Source of the DNA: Flectobacillus longus
GTDB taxonomy: Bacteria; Bacteroidota; Bacteroidia; Cytophagales; Spirosomataceae
Length of the DNA: 64,000 nt
Direction: 5' to 3'
Assembly: GCF_030056705.1 (NCBI RefSeq)
Contig: NZ_JASHIC010000015.1
Location: 124,001-188,000 of the forward strand
This document shows, in pieces, positions 44,848 through 54,014 of the stretch. The notes beneath the pieces were generated by a model. That model searched no databases. It saw only the letters and a list, made by a program, of their open reading frames with translations, and was not told where the DNA came from. Made by a program: the position numbers and the translations under genes. Position 1 is the stretch's first letter, and every line of letters begins with the position of its first letter.

Positions 44848-45621
44848 CTATTTAGTTTTTTTCGCTTTTACAGGTTTGCCGCTACCAGCCCAAAGTAATC
44901 CTCCCCAGATATGGTTCATTGGGATTTCGTCTGAGAAAGTTTCGTGCGTATGTCCCCAGTTAGTGTAGAAAGCACGACCGCCATCGTATAAATGATACCA
45001 AGCCATTGGGTGAAAATCGCCCATTGTACCTTCCTGATATGATTTTTCATCAACCGTTATTAGGACTTTAACATCTTTGTTAAACTGTTTGAAGTTATAA
45101 AACTCATCTTTACGTTCGAAGCTTGCAGGAAGTTTTTCGGTTGCTGGATGTTTGGCATCGGTAACGGTAAATTTACCCATTTGTACGTTAGAAACGTGTT
45201 TGCCAGGGTGACCATCAAAGTATCCACCCATCATTTTACCATACCAAGCCCAATCATATTCTGTATCAGAGGCTGCGTGAATACCCACAAAACCGCCACC
45301 TGCTTGGATATAGTGTTCGAATGCGGTTTGTTGCTGTGCGTCCAATACATCTCCAGTCGTATTGTTGAATACCACAACCTTGTATTGTTTGAGGTTATCT
45401 TCATTGAAAAGACTGGCATTTTGCGTGGTATCTACCGAAAAACCATACTTTTTGCCAAGCTCAAACATTGCCGTAATACCATAAGGAATAGAACTGTGGC
45501 GGAAGCCTGCTGTTTTTGAGAAAACCAAAATTTTCTTGCCTTTCAAAGGGTTTGCTACTTGTGCAGTCATATTAAAAACGACTCCAGCAACAAGCATCAA
45601 TGCAAAACATACTTTTTTCAT
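44848..45621 (-). CDS. Secreted ThuA-domain protein
   Basis: ThuA (trehalose-utilisation, PF06283) proteins have a glutamine-amidotransferase-like fold with no proven activity in most cases; Bacteroidota often export them near sugar enzymes. Residues 1-20 are a signal peptide (NMTAQ). The fold is visible in KILVFSKTAGFRHSSIPYGITA, VVVFNNTTGDVLDAQQQ, YIQAGGGFVGIHAASDTEYDWAWYG (motif GGGFVGIHAASD is diagnostic), PMAWYHLYDGGRAFYTNWGHTHE near the end. Full length at 257 residues. It may be cotranscribed with the upstream S9 peptidase gene, but a terminator-like stem lies between them. Function unknown. Confidence 0.92.
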   Translation of the reverse strand: MKKVCFALMLVAGVVFNMTAQVANPLKGKKILVFSKTAGFRHSSIPYGITAMFELGKKYGFSVDTTQNASLFNEDNLKQYKVVVFNNTTGDVLDAQQQTAFEHYIQAGGGFVGIHAASDTEYDWAWYGKMMGGYFDGHPGKHVSNVQMGKFTVTDAKHPATEKLPASFERKDEFYNFKQFNKDVKVLITVDEKSYQEGTMGDFHPMAWYHLYDGGRAFYTNWGHTHETFSDEIPMNHIWGGLLWAGSGKPVKAKKTK

Positions 45622-45699
45622 GTTTAAATCAATTGGGATAAGTTGAAAAATTGAGTGCCAAAATAAAGGTAAATCAGGGAAAATCTATCCTTTTTTCAT

Positions 45700-45737
45700 C
45701 TAAAAAGCCTCTCCACTGAAAAGGAGAAGCTTTTTAG
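45700..45737. terminator. Terminator-like hairpin after the S9 peptidase gene
   Basis: CTAAAAAGC (45700-45708) pairs with GCTTTTTAG (45729-45737), and inner CTCTCC with GGAGA extends the stem with a small bulge. A-GC-T form usable in either direction. Confidence 0.7.
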
Positions 45738-45764
45738 ACTATACTCAAAATACGGCTAGAAATC

Positions 45765-47843
45765 CTATTTCTTTTTCAAAAACTTATCAAAAAAGCTTGC
45801 AGTTGCTTTGTAGGCACTTAACCAGTTTTGATACAAAAGAAAACTATGCACTTCGTCTGGAAAAATGAGTTGTTCCATATAAACATCATTTTTTCGCAAA
45901 GCTTCAGCAATAGTTACTGTTTCCGAAAAAGGAACATTGCGGTCATCATCGCCATGAATTAGTAAAACAGGCGACTTCCAAGAATTGATATATGGCATTG
46001 GCGAAGATTGATAAGCCACTTTAGCCCATTCTGCTCTTTTGTTTGCATCATAATTCGGAATAAAGTTTTTCACGACGACATTCCAATCATGCACCCCGTG
46101 TATATCAACACCTGCTGCAAATAAGTCTGATGCTTTGGCTAATCCCAAAGCTGTCAAATAACCACCATAAGATCCTCCCCATAGCCCAATTTTGGCGCCA
46201 TCAATATCTTCACGGGATTTAAGGAACAGACCTGCCCCCACAACATCATTATATTCTGAAGCGCCAGTCGCCCCATAGTTTTCGGCTTCTCTGAACTCCA
46301 TGCCATAACCAATACCCGAACGATAGTTTACCGAAAGCACTACATATCCTTGGCTGACTAGATATTGATTCAAGGAATAGGCTTTGTGATAATATTCACC
46401 ATAATTAAAACCTATCAACATTTGTCGTCTAGAGCCACCATGAAAGAAAATAGCGGCTGGGTGTTTTTCACCTGCTTTATGATTTTTGGGTAAAAACAAT
46501 TGTGCAGGAATTTGCATACCATCGGTCGCAGTAATCATGACGGCTTGTGGTACTACTAATTGATTGCTTGGAAAATCATTAGGAATAAATTCTGGGGCAA
46601 TATCTTTAATTTTTCCATCCGAAGTTACTAGACTTGGACGAGCAGGGACTTTGGCATCGGAGCGAAGAATTGCTAGCTGTCCATCTGAGGTTTGAACAGG
46701 CGACCATTCAATGCCTTGTCCAGTCGTAATTTGCTTGGGGTTTCCAGACGCTGTAACTGACCAGATATGTCTTCGGTCAATATCACCAATATTGGTGTTA
46801 TAAATGACGGTCTTTTTATCATTTGCTAGAAAAGCATATTCCACTTCGCCTTTGTCTGGCGTAAGTAATTTGGCCGTCCCTCCCGAAGCACTCACACTGT
46901 AAAGATGATGCCACCCATCACCTTCGTAGGGAAAAATAATCATATTGTCCGAAGTCCAGAATAAATGATTTTCTGCCACAAGTCCACCAGCGAAAAAGTT
47001 ACTACCCACACCTTTTTGAGCTTTCCAAATCTCTTTTGCTAGTCCAGTAGTTAAATCCACGACGCGAATAGACCAAGGAAGACTTGCTCTTTCTGGACCG
47101 AATATCAGTGCATCTTTGGTAAAAGGGACTCTGATAAAAGCAATAGATTTTCCGTCGGGCGACCAAGTTGGGTCAATATCGCCATCTACTCCAGGGTCGA
47201 TGTATTTGATTTGTTGTGTGGCAATATCACAAACTCCAATAAAATTATGGTCTCCACGACTACTCACAAAGGCAATTTTGCTACCATCAGGAGACCATCG
47301 GATAGAACCTTGCGAGCCACGTGAATGGAATAGTTTTTTAGGAGAAATATTGGCACTATCCAGATTCAATGTCCAAATCTGCCCGCCAGAGATATACGCA
47401 AGTGTACTGCCATTTGGTGAAATTTTGGGATAAGCACCATTAACAATTTTCTTAAGGTTTTTACCATCAAGGTCAATCTTATAAATGGCTCTTTCTACAG
47501 TGCCTTGTAGCTCAGCAGGATTTGGAATTTCTCCAGCGCTATTGTTGGCACCACCTCGAATAAACAGCAAAGACTTTCCATTCGGGAGAAATGTAATGCT
47601 GTTTATTTCTTGACCATTATCACCTTCGTAATTGGTAAGCTTTCGAGGCTTAAAATCAGGAGCTTCTGCAAGATAAATGTTGCGTGAGCCAGTTTGGTTA
47701 AATACCCAAGCAATTTGATTTTTGACGGGAGATGCTTTTAATTCGGAAGGAAAAGCACTACTAAGTACTTGTTCTAGAGAAAATTGTGCAAAGATAGGAC
47801 TGGCTAACAACAGCCCAAGGCAGGTAAGTAAGACTTTCTTCAT
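45765..47843 (-). CDS. S9-family prolyl oligopeptidase-type serine peptidase
   Basis: Secreted peptidase that trims oligopeptides. I use the ATG at 47843: it gives a clean signal peptide (MKKVLLTCLGLLLASPIFAQ) while the 11 upstream residues do not. A WD-like beta-propeller follows (~30-400; repeats such as IRWSPDGSKIAFVSS, PTWSPDGKSIAFIRVPF), then an alpha/beta-hydrolase domain (~430-690) with nucleophile Ser558 in GLWGGSYGGYLTALG, acid in LLIHGDDDRNVPFSE and His in DEVHSFLLYQNW. All triad members are present. Length ~692 is typical of dipeptidyl-aminopeptidase/acylaminoacyl-peptidase types. The exact cleavage preference is unknown. Confidence 0.94.
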   Translation of the reverse strand: MKKVLLTCLGLLLASPIFAQFSLEQVLSSAFPSELKASPVKNQIAWVFNQTGSRNIYLAEAPDFKPRKLTNYEGDNGQEINSITFLPNGKSLLFIRGGANNSAGEIPNPAELQGTVERAIYKIDLDGKNLKKIVNGAYPKISPNGSTLAYISGGQIWTLNLDSANISPKKLFHSRGSQGSIRWSPDGSKIAFVSSRGDHNFIGVCDIATQQIKYIDPGVDGDIDPTWSPDGKSIAFIRVPFTKDALIFGPERASLPWSIRVVDLTTGLAKEIWKAQKGVGSNFFAGGLVAENHLFWTSDNMIIFPYEGDGWHHLYSVSASGGTAKLLTPDKGEVEYAFLANDKKTVIYNTNIGDIDRRHIWSVTASGNPKQITTGQGIEWSPVQTSDGQLAILRSDAKVPARPSLVTSDGKIKDIAPEFIPNDFPSNQLVVPQAVMITATDGMQIPAQLFLPKNHKAGEKHPAAIFFHGGSRRQMLIGFNYGEYYHKAYSLNQYLVSQGYVVLSVNYRSGIGYGMEFREAENYGATGASEYNDVVGAGLFLKSREDIDGAKIGLWGGSYGGYLTALGLAKASDLFAAGVDIHGVHDWNVVVKNFIPNYDANKRAEWAKVAYQSSPMPYINSWKSPVLLIHGDDDRNVPFSETVTIAEALRKNDVYMEQLIFPDEVHSFLLYQNWLSAYKATASFFDKFLKKK

Positions 47844-47952
47844 GAAATGAATAGATATTAGTTGATGACTATTCAAGATACGAAAAATGAGGAAGAAAGT
47901 CTAGGAATGGAAGTTTAGTTTAAAGCGTTAATGACAAGGTAAATTTATACTA

Positions 47953-48642
47953 TTATAATGTCAGTATATCAGCTAGTTTTTTACCCATCATCTCTGAATT
48001 GATGTGTGAATATGCTGAATAATACCCATAATGTGGAATAGCATAAACTGTTCGATTATTCAATTTTCCTTCCTTTATGTTATTTCCTAGTGACTTTATG
48101 CCCTTGACTCCGCATTTTGATAAACTCCAGTCATTGGAAGTCAAGAAAAGGATGTTTTTCGGATTAATTACCTCCACGAATTTTTGAGTTGTATTTAAAC
48201 AGTATCCAATAATTTCTGAAGGTAAACTGAAAATTTCATGAGCTTTCTGAGAATTGAAATAAATCATATTCATCATGACAGATTGGTCAAGAATGTTCAG
48301 ATTGTTTTCGGTGTTAAATACTCTGCCTAGCCTATTTCTCAAAGTATCACTTCCTCGTAGTTTGGCTTCAATTTCCCATGCAGGTTTGGTTGTTAGTGTA
48401 TTATCATTATAGCCAAGATCATTTGCAGGTCTTTTTTTATAGCATTTTTCTTCACGGGCTTTAGTGTAAGATTTGTCACCTCCTGGGTTAATTCCGATTA
48501 TAAGTAAATCAGGATTATAAATAATAGGTGTTTGAAATACGTAAAAGTCTCGGTCGATTTTAAGTGCAAACTCATGGCATGTGTCACTTACGTTGTTCAA
48601 AAGAAGGTTGATTTCCTCTTTGAATTTTTGTTCTTTACTCAT
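47953..48642 (-). CDS. Uracil-DNA-glycosylase-superfamily-like protein
   Basis: Cytosolic protein of ~229 residues with the UDG fold signature DLLIIGINPGGDKSY early on, IPHYGYYSAYS in the place of the usual HPS motif, and a helical middle (LRNRLGRVFN, SVMMNMIYFNSQKAHEIF). Superfamily members remove uracil from DNA or have lost that activity; catalytic identity here is uncertain because the water-activating Asp/Asn is not in the standard GxDPYH form. I place the start at 48642 (MSKEQKF); the longer frame to 48708 would add a Lys/Ile-rich tail and overlap lgt. It follows lgt by 29 bp on the same strand, likely in one transcript. Confidence 0.7.
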   Translation of the reverse strand: MSKEQKFKEEINLLLNNVSDTCHEFALKIDRDFYVFQTPIIYNPDLLIIGINPGGDKSYTKAREEKCYKKRPANDLGYNDNTLTTKPAWEIEAKLRGSDTLRNRLGRVFNTENNLNILDQSVMMNMIYFNSQKAHEIFSLPSEIIGYCLNTTQKFVEVINPKNILFLTSNDWSLSKCGVKGIKSLGNNIKEGKLNNRTVYAIPHYGYYSAYSHINSEMMGKKLADILTL

Positions 48643-48671
48643 CGTTAGATAGATTTTAGAATTTATGATTA

Positions 48672-49502
48672 TTATAAACTTAATTTTTTTGATTTTAAAA
48701 ATCGCCATACCAACAACCCCAAGCCCAATATCACAAATGGCAAACTTAAGAGTTGTCCCATGTTCAAGGACATTTGATTTTCGAATGAAACCTGATTTTC
48801 TTTGAAAAATTCTATGAAGAATCTAGCAGTAAATACCAAAATTAGAAATACACCAAACATTACCCCAGAATTGCGTAGAAGTTCCGTTTTTTGATAAATA
48901 ATCCATAAAAATAGAAAGATACATAGGTAAGCCAAAGCCTCATATAGTTGGGTTGGGTGACGAGGAATTGTATCATCTTGTAAAAATATAAATCCCCAAG
49001 TTCCATCTGTAGGAACGCCATAAATTTCAGAATTCATCAAATTTCCTAACCTGATAAATGCTCCTGCAATCGGCGCTGCAATTGCAACTCTGTCAAGAAC
49101 CTGTAACAAAGGAGTTTTGAATTTGAAGCAGTAAAGAATGATTGAGAGTAAAACCCCTATGGTTCCTCCATGGCTAGCCAAACCTTGAAAACCAATATAG
49201 TGATAAGCGCCATCAATTTTCTTAAATGGAAGTATAATTTCCAATGGATGATTTAGGAAGTATTCTGGTTCATAGAATAGACAATGACCTAATCTTGCCC
49301 CCAAGACCGTGCTTAGAACAATATAAATTAAGAGCGAATCTAATTCTTCTATCGATTTGCCTTCATATTGATATATTTTTTTGACTATTAAGAAGGCAAT
49401 TGTTATCCCAAGTGCAAATAATATTCCGTAATACTTGATTGGGAATGTAGGTGTCAACATAAAAATGACAGGGTCGATATTCCAATTAATGAAGGGAGGC
49501 AT
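48672..49502 (-). CDS. lgt: Prolipoprotein diacylglyceryl transferase
   Basis: Inner-membrane enzyme that attaches diacylglycerol from phosphatidylglycerol to the lipobox cysteine of prolipoproteins, so it is needed by the many lipoproteins of this window. Seven helices are visible in 276 residues. Diagnostic stretches are VLGARLGHCLFYEPEYFL, the catalytic-histidine loop GFQGLASHGGTIGVLL, the Lgt signature RLGNLMNSEIYGVPTDGTWGF and PRHPTQLYEALAYL; the end has ARFFIEFFKENQVSFE. Complete and ordinary. The UDG-like gene follows. Some Bacteroidota carry more than one lgt copy; this one has all key residues. Confidence 0.97.
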   Translation of the reverse strand: MPPFINWNIDPVIFMLTPTFPIKYYGILFALGITIAFLIVKKIYQYEGKSIEELDSLLIYIVLSTVLGARLGHCLFYEPEYFLNHPLEIILPFKKIDGAYHYIGFQGLASHGGTIGVLLSIILYCFKFKTPLLQVLDRVAIAAPIAGAFIRLGNLMNSEIYGVPTDGTWGFIFLQDDTIPRHPTQLYEALAYLCIFLFLWIIYQKTELLRNSGVMFGVFLILVFTARFFIEFFKENQVSFENQMSLNMGQLLSLPFVILGLGLLVWRFLKSKKLSL

Positions 49503-49661
49503 GATAGAGGTATAGGTTAAAATTATAAATCTTTAATATTTCACAAGTTACTTTATTACTTTATCTTGAACAAACCTTGTTGCTTTCAAATTAATCCTAA
49601 AACAGTTTTCTTATCCTTACTAAAAAACCAAATACCACTCAGAGAATCAGCTATTATTCAC

Positions 49662-49669
49662 TAATTTTG
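49662..49669 (+). promoter_or_regulatory. -7 box of the U32 gene
   Basis: TAATTTTG (followed by C) fits TAnnTTTG and lies 63 bp before the chosen start at 49732. No clear -33 TTG at the expected distance. Confidence 0.5.
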
Positions 49670-49731
49670 CAAATTAAAGTAAAAATTACCGAATCTCACT
49701 CTTGTTATGGATTCGAAAATATAGGATTGAA

Positions 49732-51624
49732 ATGAAAAGGAAAATTGAAATTCTTGCGCCTGCCAAAAACCTTTATCAAGGTATGGCTGCGGTCAACGCT
49801 GGTGCAGACGCAGTATATATGGGAGCGCACCAATTTGGCGCACGTTCAAACGCCACCAACTCGGTGGAGGACGTGGCAGAAATGGTGAAATACGCCCACT
49901 TGTTCAAAGCTAAGGTCTTTGTAGTAATCAACACTATTTTGTACGACAATGAGTTAGAGGCTTGTCGTAAATTGATTTATGAGTTGTACGATATTGGCGT
50001 TGATGCCTTGATTATTCAAGACATGGCCATCATGGAAATGGACTTGCCACCTATCGTAATTCATGCCAGTACGCAAGCAAACAACCGTGATGCGAATCAT
50101 GTGAAGTTTTTGGCGGATGCGGGTATGAAGCGTGTGGTGCTAGCTCGTGAGCTTAACCTTGACCAAATCCAAGAGATTCATAAGGCTACTGATGTTGAGT
50201 TAGAATTCTTTGTATCGGGTGCACTTTGTGTTTCATTTAGTGGTAACTGTTACATGAGCGTAGCCAATGGCGAACGTAGTGCCAACCGTGGTTCTTGTGC
50301 TCAAAACTGCCGTTTGCCATATCGTTTGGAAGATGGAACAGGTAAAACTTTGATTGAAAATAGTCACTTGTTGTCTATCAAAGATTTGGATTTGAGTGAT
50401 CAATTACCAAACCTGATTGAAGCAGGTATTTCTTCATTCAAAATTGAAGGACGTTTGAAGGACCTTGTTTATGTGAAAAACAATACCTCTTTCTTACGTA
50501 AAAAATTGGATTCTTTCTTAGAAGAAAATTCAGATAGATTCGAAAAAGCCTCTTCTGGTAGAACTTTCTATAACTTCGAACCAGAAATGGATAGAAGCTT
50601 CAACCGTGGATATACTGATTATTTCTTGAATAAAAGAAAAGAAAAAATTGGTTCATGGGAAAGTCCAAAATCGAAAGGTCAGTATATTGGTAAAGTGCTT
50701 GAAATCAAGGCAAACGGCTATATCATTGAGAATTACGAGAAGTTGAATAATGGAGATGGTTTGTATTTCCAAAATGAAGCTGGAGAAGCTGATGGAGCAC
50801 AAATCAATATTATTTTTAACAATATTGTAATTCCAAATACTTTCAAACCATTGGCGATTGGTACTGAGATTTATAGAAACTCAGATGCTGAGTTCAACAA
50901 AATGGTGGAGAAAGAAAACAGTGCTGTTCGTAAAATTGGCGTAAAATTGGAGTTTACCGAAACAGAAACGGGTTTCCAATTATTGGCTATCGACGAAGAC
51001 GGTCACCAGTCTGTTGGTATTATCGAAGTAGCCAAAGAGCTAGCTAAGAGCCAAGATTCTGTTGTCCCAAATATCAAGAAAAACTTAGCCAAAACGGGTA
51101 ACACACCATTCATTGTTGACGAATTGGAAGTTGAGTTTTCTGAAAACTGGTTCTTGCCAATTTCAAAAGTAAACGAAATCAGAAGAGATGTGTTGGAGCG
51201 TTTAGTAGAGATTCGTGTGAATGAATATCACAGAGAGGAGCATAAATTAGAAAAAACAACGCATCCTTATCCAGTTGAAAAACTAGATTTTATGTACAAT
51301 GTTTCGAATAAAATGGCGAGAACATTTTATCAGAGACACGGCGTTACCGAAATTGAAAAAGCCTTCGAATTGCAATGGGATCCAGGTAAATCTCGTGTAA
51401 TGACGACCAAGTATTGCGTAAAATATGAATTAGGAAAATGTGCGAGATACCAACGCCAAACCATGGGCGAAAAAGTGGTAGAACCATTAACCCTAAAACA
51501 TGGCGAAGTAGAATACAAATTGAAGTTTAATTGCAAACCATGCGAAATGGAGATTTGGGAAAAAGACGCCGAGCTTGAATACGAAGATGAAGACGAACAA
51601 TTAGGTTATATTGCCAAATGGTAG
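49732..51624 (+). CDS. Peptidase U32 / collagenase-like (TrhP/RlhA-type) protein
   Basis: U32 family members in Escherichia coli (TrhP, RlhA) hydroxylate tRNA or rRNA bases rather than degrade protein, and UbiU/UbiV relatives hold Fe-S clusters. The start at 49732 (MKRKIEILAPAKN) is chosen over 49702 because it matches relatives. Domain order: TIM-like U32 domain (~1-290) with EILAPAKNLYQGMAAVNAGADAVYMGA theme, GALCVSFSGNCYMSV and ANRGSCAQNCRLPY carrying the conserved cysteines; then beta domains and a C-terminal U32_C region with VKYELGKCARYQ. The mature length ~630 fits this long form. Ends in an acidic tail. Closed by a strong terminator. Confidence 0.92.
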   Translation: MKRKIEILAPAKNLYQGMAAVNAGADAVYMGAHQFGARSNATNSVEDVAEMVKYAHLFKAKVFVVINTILYDNELEACRKLIYELYDIGVDALIIQDMAIMEMDLPPIVIHASTQANNRDANHVKFLADAGMKRVVLARELNLDQIQEIHKATDVELEFFVSGALCVSFSGNCYMSVANGERSANRGSCAQNCRLPYRLEDGTGKTLIENSHLLSIKDLDLSDQLPNLIEAGISSFKIEGRLKDLVYVKNNTSFLRKKLDSFLEENSDRFEKASSGRTFYNFEPEMDRSFNRGYTDYFLNKRKEKIGSWESPKSKGQYIGKVLEIKANGYIIENYEKLNNGDGLYFQNEAGEADGAQINIIFNNIVIPNTFKPLAIGTEIYRNSDAEFNKMVEKENSAVRKIGVKLEFTETETGFQLLAIDEDGHQSVGIIEVAKELAKSQDSVVPNIKKNLAKTGNTPFIVDELEVEFSENWFLPISKVNEIRRDVLERLVEIRVNEYHREEHKLEKTTHPYPVEKLDFMYNVSNKMARTFYQRHGVTEIEKAFELQWDPGKSRVMTTKYCVKYELGKCARYQRQTMGEKVVEPLTLKHGEVEYKLKFNCKPCEMEIWEKDAELEYEDEDEQLGYIAKW

Positions 51625-51646
51625 AGCTTCATTTGGTGATTTGTAG

Positions 51647-51729
51647 AGACGCAATATTTTGCGTCTAAAGATGAGTTTTAAAGCATCAAAAAAGCGGTCG
51701 GAAAATATTTTCTGACAGCTTTTTTGATG
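51647..51729 (+). terminator. Two hairpins ending the U32 transcript
   Basis: First stem AGACGCAA (51647-51654) with TTGCGTCT (51659-51666); second stem CATCAAAAAAGC (51684-51695) with GCTTTTTTGATG (51718-51729), perfect over 12 bp with a T-run inside. The second is a strong bidirectional terminator. Confidence 0.85.
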
Positions 51730-51873
51730 AATATACAATTCTGAAATTTTGGGTTGCTTATATTTGAGGGAGTTGAATTTATCCTCGGACAATATGTTTT
51801 TGAACCAATTCTTTCACTTTCAAAATCTTCTTAAGTGGCATGGAAGATGCCAACTAGTAGCAAACCATACATA

Positions 51874-52083
51874 TTATTGCTTTTTATTTTTTAAATTGAA
51901 ATAGACAATTGTAAATGCAACACCTATGTAAGTATAGGGTATTTTGTAATTTTCAAGAGTCTGAGAAAAAGTATAGCCTTTAAAGAGGTTAAAACCTGCC
52001 CCCATAAACCAGTCAATTAAAATAATTACTAAGAATATTAAAATTGAATTTGTGTAGAGTTCTTTTTGTTTAAAAATGTTCAT
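51874..52083 (-). CDS. Small two-helix membrane protein, hypothetical
   Basis: Sixty-nine residues with two hydrophobic segments, LYTNSILIFLVIILIDWFMG (~10-28) and IPYTYIGVAFTIVYFNL (~46-63), and a basic tail KNKKQ. No family recognised. It begins 14 bp after the stop of the methyltransferase gene on the same strand, so it is probably read from that message. No partner or function is evident. The membrane profile and spacing make a real gene likely. Confidence 0.6.
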   Translation of the reverse strand: MNIFKQKELYTNSILIFLVIILIDWFMGAGFNLFKGYTFSQTLENYKIPYTYIGVAFTIVYFNLKNKKQ

Positions 52084-52097
52084 TTTCTGTTTTTAGA

Positions 52098-52676
52098 TTA
52101 GTTTTTAACGGCAATGATTATTCCAGTTGCCCAATTAATTTTTGTCAAAGTTAAGTCGGTTCTACTTTCCAAGTATTTTATAAAATTGATTGCTTTTTCT
52201 TGATGTCCATCTGGCCAATTCGACTGTGGTAGCATATCATCTACAATATAAAGCCCACCTTTGTTTAGCATTTCTAATACTTCGTCTAAAAGTAAATATT
52301 TCCCATGCCAAGTGTCAGCAAATATATAATCAAACTTCTGCCCAAGGTTATTTTTAACCCAATCTTCTCCATCGGAAAGGATTAACGTCAATCTCTTATC
52401 CTGTCCCAAATACTTTTGAGCAATATTCAAAAACCTCTCGTCATTGTCGAACGAAATTAAGGTTGAGTTACTGTTCATCCCGTCAAGTATCCAAGCAGTT
52501 GACAATCCAGTGCCTGTCCCAAGTTCAAGGAATTTTCCTGATGGTTTTGAAGATGCAAGTGTTTTAAGTAGAGAGCAAGTTTGTATGTCCGAAGCCATTG
52601 TAAAGCCACTAGCTTTTGTTTCATTATCAATGTCAAAATAGGTTTTAGGAATGCCTTGATTAATATCGTTTGTCAT
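52098..52676 (-). CDS. Class I SAM-dependent O-methyltransferase
   Basis: Soluble methyltransferase of the O-methyltransferase_3/caffeoyl-CoA type. The SAM site is clear: motif I in FLELGTGTGLSTAWILDG, acidic residue after strand 2 in LISFDNDERFLNIAQ, motif DGEDWVKNNL and DYIFADTWHGKYLLLDEVLEMLNKGG (here FADTW replaces the usual metal-site FIDA..). The 192-residue size matches. The substrate is unknown. First gene of a probable pair with the 69-residue membrane protein. It lies in the run of minus-strand single genes between 51.8 and 56.6 kb. Confidence 0.88.
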   Translation of the reverse strand: MTNDINQGIPKTYFDIDNETKASGFTMASDIQTCSLLKTLASSKPSGKFLELGTGTGLSTAWILDGMNSNSTLISFDNDERFLNIAQKYLGQDKRLTLILSDGEDWVKNNLGQKFDYIFADTWHGKYLLLDEVLEMLNKGGLYIVDDMLPQSNWPDGHQEKAINFIKYLESRTDLTLTKINWATGIIIAVKN

Positions 52677-52913
52677 ATTTTAATTATTTTGTCTGAGAAC
52701 TAAATTCATTACTGTGCCAGTATGCGGTTACCACTATTACATATATACTTGCAATATAATTAAATTTTAAAGCGCCTATTCAATGTAGTACAAGCTAAGG
52801 TTTTGGATATCATGAAGTCAAAGGAAAACTGCACAAAAGAAACCACAGTAGCGACTACCATGTTTTCTGGCTTTGGCTTTCAGCAATTACAAATACGTAG
52901 TTATTAGAGGATG

Positions 52914-53468
52914 TTATTTTATTTTCGTAGAGTTCATGATTTCTTTGGCAGTTATTTCCCAATTGTCCTTAATGTCCTCTTTAGTACAGTTAAAAGTACA
53001 CAATAAAAGCTTGCCATCTAAGTCTGTAAAAAAAATCAAGTTATAAATTTGAGTATCAATGGCAGGTGTTATAAGTTCCATAAATCCATATTTTTTACCC
53101 TTTATCATTTTAACGCCACTGCCTTTCCAGTCCGCAGATGGGTAAATATTTTTAAATCCTTTCACTATGTTTTCTCTATAAGACTCAATGAGTTCTTGGC
53201 TTGCTTTATTGTTTGTTAGGTTAAATGCAACGTTAATTCTTCCGGACTCATTTGTGTATATTAAAGTAGGTCTTCTTTCTGCCGGATATTTTAGTTTTGC
53301 CATATCCTCTGACATTACCTGAAATTCCTTTGGCAATTTAATTTCAATTCTGTTGTTTAATATTGTCTTCGTTTCTAACTTTTGTTCACCTGTTTCTTGT
53401 CCACCAGCGGTTGCAGAGAATAGTCTCAAAACCAATGTTAGAATGCAAATAATTTGAGTTTTTTTCAT
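52914..53468 (-). CDS. Secreted hypothetical protein
   Basis: About 184 residues with a signal peptide (MKKTQIICILTLVLRLFSATAG) and a mature domain of mixed strands: NNRIEIKLPKEFQVMSEDMA, RPTLIYTNESGRINVAFNL, KYGFMELITPAIDTQIYNLIFF, LLLCTFNCTKEDI. The opening 'KLPKEFxxMSEDMAKLKYP' resembles stress-response lipoprotein-type domains seen in other Bacteroidota, but I do not recognise the family. The start at 53468 is preferred, since the upstream three codons overlap AT-rich leader DNA. It is alone, with long spacers on both sides. Confidence 0.7.
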   Translation of the reverse strand: MKKTQIICILTLVLRLFSATAGGQETGEQKLETKTILNNRIEIKLPKEFQVMSEDMAKLKYPAERRPTLIYTNESGRINVAFNLTNNKASQELIESYRENIVKGFKNIYPSADWKGSGVKMIKGKKYGFMELITPAIDTQIYNLIFFTDLDGKLLLCTFNCTKEDIKDNWEITAKEIMNSTKIK

Positions 53469-53477
53469 TTTTGTCAA

Positions 53478-54014
53478 TTTTTATAATAGCCTATAACGTT
53501 CGAGTATTAACGTAGGCAGTGAATTCATTGATTGTCCATTCCTGTACAAATGCGATGTTGAAGTTAAGACCTAAAGCCTGAACATCTAGCACAAACTGCT
53601 GATGCTTCCCAATAGCTGATATGACAATTTCTAGCCCAACTGGTATAAAATCCAATGTTGAGAATAGTTTTGTTAATTATGCAATTAGATTAGAAATGGT
53701 AAATGTCTCCGAATTTAGCTTTACATTTTCTGAAAAAATGTTTTGGTATTCCATTTCTAAAATTAACTGTTGTTTTCAATTTTTTGTCGCAATCTGTATT
53801 GGTATTCTGAAATATAAGTCTCCCATTTTTTAATTGTCTTGGCAAATCGGAAGCTATAGTCAGATACTAATTGCCTAAATATTGATTTTTATTGTTAAAA
53901 CTAGAACCCGTGATGTAGCTCTACGTGCAAGTCCCCAAAACCAGATTGAAATTAAAATTTTGAGAGTTTGCCAGCTCTTGGTAATTACTTTCCCTAGCTA
54001 TTTTAAATGTGTTT
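53478..54014. other. Long spacer with attC-like palindrome near 53494-53522
   Basis: No convincing gene. At ~53494-53522 GCCTATAACGTTCG...TTAACGTAGGC forms an imperfect palindrome (GCCT/AGGC outer, AACGTT/AACGT inner) that recalls attC recombination-site ends. The rest has normal-looking but frame-broken sequence, perhaps remains of a gene. A 70-residue plus-strand frame (53621-53833) lacks any support. Confidence 0.4.

Noticed and set aside
48643-48708. Upstream start of the UDG-like gene
   Set aside because: Adds a Lys/Ile-rich extension that overlaps lgt; the ATG at 48642 fits relatives of this fold.
52700-52913. Remnant gene in the spacer before the secreted protein
   Set aside because: Some coding-like phrases appear on the minus strand but no frame of useful length or recognisable family.
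53621-53833. 70-residue plus-strand frame in the spacer
   Set aside because: Opposite to all neighbours, no homology I can see and no promoter; composition like translated noncoding DNA.
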